This document shows, piece after piece, positions 58,369-64,000 of a stretch of 64,000 nucleotides of DNA (position 1 is the first letter of the stretch; each line of letters begins with the position of its first letter). The notes beneath the pieces are model-generated. The model was not told where the DNA came from. It saw only the letters and a program-made list of their open reading frames with translations, and did no database searches. The position numbers and the translations under genes are program-made. This stretch comes from Sanderia malayensis (Eukaryota; Cnidaria; Scyphozoa; Semaeostomeae; Pelagiidae). The stretch spans positions 992,001 through 1,056,000 of the forward strand of contig RQOL01000531.1 of assembly GCA_013076295.1 (NCBI GenBank), in the 5' to 3' direction.

Positions 58369-58830
58369 TTAGCATGCCCAATTGACTATAATATGGCTTT
58401 AACGCGCACAGGCGATCAAATACTTGAAAAACAACACAGCACAAACACGAACCACTCTCCTAATCGGTGCAACAATGTAACTTGCCATATATGGTGCGAT
58501 TCTATAATCGTGCATATTTCTAGCTTCTCAAAGCCTATATCCAGTGACGCGCGTGCGTGGAACAGGATAGCGCACAGTCGATGCACAGGGCAGCACGAAG
58601 ATGCGCGCTGCGTCAGAGTGATGAGCAGGGCGCACATCGACTGTGCCACTTGATTGTATCTTATCAAAAGAAAAATACATACGGTGTCAATAATCAGGAT
58701 GCACTTGCACTGTCGAGCAAAGATGAGCAAGCTAACCAAGGCGCTGTTGTTGGGTTGTGATAACTATCTTTTATATAAAAACTCCACTCTGCCGCTGATC
58801 ATGGAACGACAACAAAACTTGTTTTTCTTT

Positions 58831-58887
58831 TCGTTTGTCCTAACTGCGATTAGAATTTCTGTCCTGCAATGTGTATCTTATTGGAAG
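58831..58887 (+). repeat. ~58-bp direct repeat, unit 2
   Basis: Second copy of 58311-58368, 520 bp downstream in the same orientation, differing near GTCCTGCAATGTG and by a 1-bp deletion. Confidence 0.8.
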
Positions 58888-60959
58888 ATGTTGTTTTTAT
58901 TTGATACATGGTTTATTTTGACATATCTGGTTGCAGTTGAAATAGCCGCAGATGTATTTCAAGAATGAAATGATCCCCTTCAAAACGAGGTAGCAATGAC
59001 TTCGAAACGAGGCTAAATTGATTTTTGATTAATTAATTGATGATGATCACATGGCTTGGAAAATCTGACGCGTGGGCACACAGAACATTTTTTCATCTTT
59101 GGAAAGGTGTTGATAAAAGCTGCGGACCATGTGAAGCAGCAAAAATATTTACAAAAGTAACGATAACCCAAATGTGCGAGCCATATTTTTATAGCCATTG
59201 CCTAGAAGTGTCGTGTTTGCGTTATGCCCATGTGGCATTGTGTGTAAGTTACTCCTTGCCTGACGTAGCCTCGTATATACACAATGTAAATGTTGAGAAG
59301 CTGGTAAGATATAGCATACCCTTGCATCTTGCAACCTTGTTACACAAAGACATTTCTCAATATTCATACCCAGGACGACGGCTTTAGACGAAGGAAGGGA
59401 CTGCTTACGAGTTGAAAATGACGAGGAAATGTTGCTAATGAAACCCGGGCATTATGCAGGTGATAAAAAAGCCAAATGAATGGCGCTGCCACGTCGTAAA
59501 GCAGCAGCAAAGCACAATTACTAGTTATACATTGTGATTAAATGGCCAATAAAGCTGATCATAATCTCGGCATTGATAAATTGCCATTGCGGGCGAGTAT
59601 ATATCAAACAACAGCACAAGGGATAAATAACAATGCAATGAACAAAAAAGTCTAATTCTCCCAAGAAAGGAAATTGCTAGCAGGCACCGCCTAGGACATG
59701 CCAAGGGAAAATTCGTATGCAAACGTGACTCAAACAAATAATGTCGTCATAAATAATGCGCGTGTTTTATAATTGAAAAGCATCGTCATTTTGTGGGCGT
59801 GGGGTTTTCAGGCAAGCCTACGAGCGGGCACGTATATGCCTGCCCAAGCAGAATATTCACAATGATGAAATTCATAGAATTTATCAATGTGCCTAGACAC
59901 GTTTTTTGATGATGAAAAGGCAAATTATTGCGAATAGGAATTCCCCTTTGTTGCATTTCGATTTTAAGTGTCGTGTTTATCACTTCGGTTTCGTGTTGTG
60001 TTTTTCTGAGCAAAATTAAAAACATTTTTATTTGAATGACAGAAGTATATAATAAATAAAGTGTACACAATATCTTCATTTTGACCGAGCCCTAAGATTT
60101 ACAATTTTATTCTATATTGTTTAATTTATTTTTTGTTTTAAATATCAAATTATTTTCGGCCATTTTGAGCCTCGATATTCTCATAAAAATATTGGAAAAA
60201 AAGAAAAGTGTGTATTCATTAAAACGCATATAATTTTCTGGATACGGTTCGTTTGAATTAGGGAGTGACCAGCTGATTTATAAACAGCTTAGGCGTGTTC
60301 TACAAATGAAACAGCTGATTTTATGATGCTTCAGCGTTTATCCTTCCTACATTCATTTCATGTCAACATCCATTCCGAATTTACATCCTAAACTTGAGCA
60401 CATATTGATTTCAAAATGCACTTTTTCAACAATATAACTTGCTGAAGTTGAAGGGAAAATAAATTGGGGTCTTCTGTCGCTACGTGAGTCAAGAATTTGG
60501 TTTTATTTTGTGATAATCACAATCCAAAACTTGGCAGGTGCGAGAGTTTGCTTGTCCAAACTGGTTGCGTTGTATTGATGTGATATGTCGTTTCTTAAAA
60601 CCCTAGTTGAAGCTCAAAAAAAAGTTTATAAACTTGCTGGTAACATTTTTAGTGATTTAATCAGGCCGAAGACAGAGACAGACCTGAAATCTTAAGGTCA
60701 CCATACGTGAGGGCTGTTAATCTAGTCAGGAGAAGACAGAGGGCGAAGGGTTGTCGAGATAAACTGCTTTGTATATTCAAAATCAAACATGGACATATGT
60801 TTGTGGAGTTCACACTCCATTTGTTCTATTAATTATTTCAGTTGAAACTATGAAAACCATATTGGATAAGGTGGAAATAGATTCTGTTTATGCTTGTTTG
60901 TAAATATAATAGCGAAAACAATTAATAATTTGTGTAGCAATAGGTACATCGTGTCACTT

Positions 60960-61200
60960 ATTCACCCACGTGGTCAATTTAGCGCCCATGTGAGCATCTT
61001 TTCAGACTGACAACTCAGCTCATGATTGGTGGATTTAGCACTTCAACCAATTGGAAGCCGAGCTCAGGTCACATGACGTGAGTTGCGCGTGACTTGTTGT
61101 TTTGATGTTTCCACATCGGATCGTTCTCCCTCAGTGAAGTTTCTCGTGATCATCAAAGGAACGACGACGCTTAGTTACACAGCCTTAAAATTATCTAAAA
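60960..61200 (+). promoter_or_regulatory. Putative promoter and 5' UTR of the MXD-like gene
   Basis: Upstream of the ATG are CACGTG (an E-box) at about 60968, two CCAAT-type sites near 61023-61040 (ATTGGTGG and AACCAATTGG), and CACATGACGTGAG at about 61072, combining an E-box-like and a CRE-like core. E-boxes are the binding site class of the MAX network itself, so feedback is conceivable. Motif matches only; no start site is visible. Confidence 0.35.
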
Positions 61201-63009
61201 ATGAGTTTAGAAGCTCTTCTTGAAGCTGCAAAAATTCTGCAGGATAGGGAACATGGTAAACGTCTTTTTGACGCTATTTTACGGCAATGTTTGTCTGGCT
61301 TTCTTGTATGTTTTGGATTCAGCCATTTTATTCAGATGTGCCGCTCTTCTCTTTCAGGCACATTGTACAGCGCACCGGTTAAAATGAAAGAAAGAAAGGC
61401 ACCACGACGAAGCCAAACATATCGGTACGTTTTAAAATATATTTATGTAGCACAATTATGAAGGCAAGCGAAATTCGTGCAAGAAAAAGTTTACCAGGAA
61501 ATGTGAACTTATTAAATTAATTTGAACGAAGGAACCTGAACCTGACTTCGCATTGCTTACGCCACTGGCAGTTCGAAGAGTTTTTAGTTTACCAGGTTTT
61601 CTTCACTCAAATTAACGTAATGCTGAATTATCAAATATAAGCTTTATGATCAATTTAAAATCTTGAGGTGTGCTGAAACAAGTAATATTTTGCCTTTAAA
61701 ATATGTTTGGTAGCTTTGATAGCTTGAAAATTCAAGGCAGCTGTAAAAGGTCTTTTGTGCCTTTCTTTACACAGAAAAATATACGTTAGTTTACTTTATC
61801 GGGCTGGCAACTTTTTGGTTTATTCTATTCAGTAGAATTTCCAAAATGCTATTTTATTATCAAAAATCTTCCTTCCAACCATTCCCGGTCGTTAGTTTCG
61901 TTTCCTTAATGAAATAATTTTAGGCCCGGTTCATTGTTTCGCTTTTGTTGACATCATTTTTTCGACTTGTAAAATCATGAAAAGCTTATTGAGAAAGAAA
62001 AATTTGAAAATTTTGATTGGAAACAAGGTCCAAACGTTTTTGCGCTTCGAAATTACATTTTATCTCGTTATTTCTTTGCATTATGAGATATGTGGCACGG
62101 CCCTTTTCTCGTGTTTACATCGAATACAACCTCCTCCTTCAACTTGCTCTGCTTGTGGTCACAAAAAGCAAAGGGAATAATTTTATTGATGAGCTAGTTT
62201 TACAATTCATTTGCGAGTAGATATTCAATAATATACAGACACACATTTATATATTTAAAATTTTTCTGCAAGGATAGTCTGCTACAGGAGTTTTATATCT
62301 TTTATAGGTTAGGTTTAGATATTATTATCTTCAGTAAATTTATTTTGTTTCTCTTGCGTTTTCAGAGCAACACACAATCAACTTGAAAAAAATAGGTGGG
62401 TTAGCAAACGTTTCTTTGTCTGACTTTTTAACCGTGGAAAGACCATGTTTTGTTATCATTAATCACCGAGAAAACGTGAACATATTATTTCAAAAATTTT
62501 GCCACGTGCAGATTAATTCCTACGAACAGCTACACGTGGAACTTCACACTGATAGCGATCACTTCCATGCCAATTCGTTGGAAAATCCTATGAAAGCACT
62601 GTAATTTTATCATAGCATAAGTAAGATATTTAGAATGTTTAAGCTTCCATTTGTGGATAATCGCACGTGTGGATAATGATTTCTGACCTTATTGTATAAT
62701 TGCTGTAATTACAATAAAACTTGGGATTGTTGTTTACTTTCTCAAGGATGTAAAACAAATGCTCGAGTGATTTGCATATTTCTATTTGTCTTTTATTCTT
62801 TAGTCCAGAAATCCATAAATCTAATACTTTGAATATAATATCATATATTTCAAAATATCATTTGTTCAAACGTTTTTCTATTTTTGTTTTTTAGACGGGC
62901 CCACCTGAGGGATTGTTTGACATCCCTGAGAGATCTTGTTCCAACTCCGCCCGATCAAACAAAAGCAACAACTTTGAGTTTGCTTCAAAGTGCGAAGCAA
63001 TATATTAAA
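61201..63009 (+). CDS. MAD/MXD-family bHLH repressor, first four exons (runs off the window)
   Basis: Exons: 61201-61255, 61358-61424, 62366-62395, 62895-63009, all GT-AG with matching phases (1, 0, 2 and then 0 at the last donor). The first exon encodes MSLEALLEAAKILQDREHG, the amphipathic Sin3-interaction domain of MAD/MNT proteins. After a short basic linker (KMKERKAPRRSQTYR) comes the bHLH: THNQLEKNRRAHLRDCL for the basic region and helix 1, then TKATTLSLLQSAKQYIK for helix 2. The ATTLSLL in helix 2 is closer to MXD/MXI1 (HTTLSLL) than to MNT. His-Glu-Arg, the E-box contacts of this class, are present (HNQLEKNRR). The leucine zipper should follow the donor at 63010, but I find no convincing exon for it before 64000. 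It presumably dimerises with MAX and recruits Sin3-HDAC to repress E-box genes. Confidence 0.92.
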
Positions 63010-64000
63010 GTAAGATATATTTCTCTCTTGCCTATTTTGTTTTGAGTAAAAATAATTTTCTGCCATTCATTTTCCAACTTGATATAGTGGATAATTAACC
63101 CTTCTAAATCAGAAATTATCTAATTCCTCAATCTGGGCTCCGTGCGTTATCGCGAAATACATATCAGATATTTCCCATGAAAGGAATTCTATTAGTTTCC
63201 ACGTTGCAGGAAACAAGTGTTTGACAATGCTAGATTAGTTCCAATATGCTATCCGTTGCGTTTTTCTCTCATGCCAGACGAAAATTGAATTGCTATTTCC
63301 AAGAGCTGTACAGACCGGGCCTAAAGTCTGTGATTTAGGAAGGAAAGGCAGCGTTTTACCAGGTGTTGCAATAGCCATATGCCATGTGGGTTCGTTCTTT
63401 CATTCCTCTCGTTCTTGCTGAGATCATTGGGTTCAATGAGCAGGTTGCCATGCAAGTAATTCATCTCCAGCCAATCGATAATATTGATCATTTGCGTACT
63501 AAGGAACAAGGACCCGTGAATATGAAATAGGTGGGTGTTGGTAAATACCCACGTATGACTCATCCACTCGGTTTTCGTAATTCCCAAACTACGTTCATCA
63601 TTGTGGCCGCGACATGAAATTAGGCATGCGAGAATAATTTGTGGCTATTTCTGGGAATTTTCAGAACAGGCAGTGTTCACATGCACAGAATTTTTTTCTG
63701 CCACTTTCGCCTTAACTGTGAATGTTTGATATATGTCTGCAGGTGCAAATGCATTTTTGGCGCGTTAAAAACCCGACAATATTTAATCACACCAACGCAA
63801 GCAAAAAATATCAAAATGGTATTTTCAACAATTTCTAGTTGTAAAATTTTATCAAAAAACTCATGGCTGAACTTGTAAAACATTTTAGTGTTGAATTTCC
63901 TGCCTGGGAATTTTTCCACATGATTAACCACCTATAAATAACCAATAATGTCCTATTTTGGAGTGGTGAAAGCATCAAGTCGTGGCAAAGGTTTTTAATG
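63010..64000 (+). other. Intron of the MXD-like gene to the window edge
   Basis: The sequence after the donor GTAAGATAT shows no frame resembling the expected leucine zipper (a KLEEQD-like start). Open frames are below 90 codons. Treated as intron. Confidence 0.5.

Larger units (their letters stand above)
50073..61200. other. 11-kb stretch with no supported gene
   Basis: AT-rich DNA with open frames of 128 codons or fewer and no recognised domain, splice chain or RNA gene. Features seen are the MITE at 51943-52251, an (AAC/AAT)-rich tract near 52925-52995, the hairpin at 57662-57709, a direct repeat at 58311 and 58831, and an isolated pair of inverse 12-mers (GCACAGTCGATG) near 58572-58643. 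It separates the SFXN5-like promoter from the MXD-like promoter, so it may hold distal regulatory sequence; nothing in it identifies such elements directly. Confidence 0.5.

Overview
The window is eukaryotic nuclear DNA. Its genes have many short exons with GT-AG introns, and it is AT-rich and crowded with inverted-repeat DNA elements and non-LTR retrotransposons. A MAD/MXD-type bHLH repressor, a SFXN5-type sideroflexin and a rhodopsin-family GPCR point to a metazoan. The CR1-like LINE with an esterase-like ORF1 remnant and the short-intron style suggest a marine invertebrate, probably a cnidarian. That placement is inference; no ribosomal or mitochondrial marker is present.

Layout: (1) 2.2-5.3 kb, minus strand: a multi-exon gene encoding DEK_C and SWIB domains (UAF30/spp27-like); its 5' end is unresolved beside a 100-N assembly gap at 5743-5842. 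(2) 5.9-38 kb, minus strand: a tandem array of four closely related microsomal cytochrome P450 genes. Copies B (21826-24600), C (28465-33052) and D (34589-37990) are each complete in five exons with identical intron phases (510, 515 and 510 aa). Copy A has only exons 1 and 2, separated by about 9.7 kb, and the rest is missing at the gap. Intron 1 of copy A holds an insertion block of about 8.9 kb made of nested MITEs, a 5.2-kb element with matching inverted ends, a palindromic minisatellite and several near-perfect hairpins. Between copies A and B a plus-strand LINE is split by a minus-strand CR1-like LINE. A 1-kb inverted repeat lies upstream of copy B, and intron 4 of copy C holds a 39-bp minisatellite. 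(3) 41.3-44.05 kb, plus strand: a two-exon class A GPCR of 703 aa with a third intracellular loop of about 418 residues. (4) 44.5-49.5 kb, minus strand: a SFXN5-type sideroflexin in at least 13 exons, with a MITE inserted 47 bp upstream of its start codon. (5) 50-61 kb: a long stretch with no supported gene. (6) 61.2 kb to the window end, plus strand: the first four exons of a MAD/MXD family gene (SID plus most of the bHLH).

The genes do not form one pathway. The main biology is an expanding P450 array in which the putative substrate-recognition loops vary while a neighbouring block is almost identical between copies, set in a region remodelled by DNA transposons. I found no clear evidence of an undescribed multi-gene system. 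The least explained structures are the family of elements sharing a TACAC...TTATAAG tip, and the paired perfect hairpins at 14350-14437 and 26093-26190.
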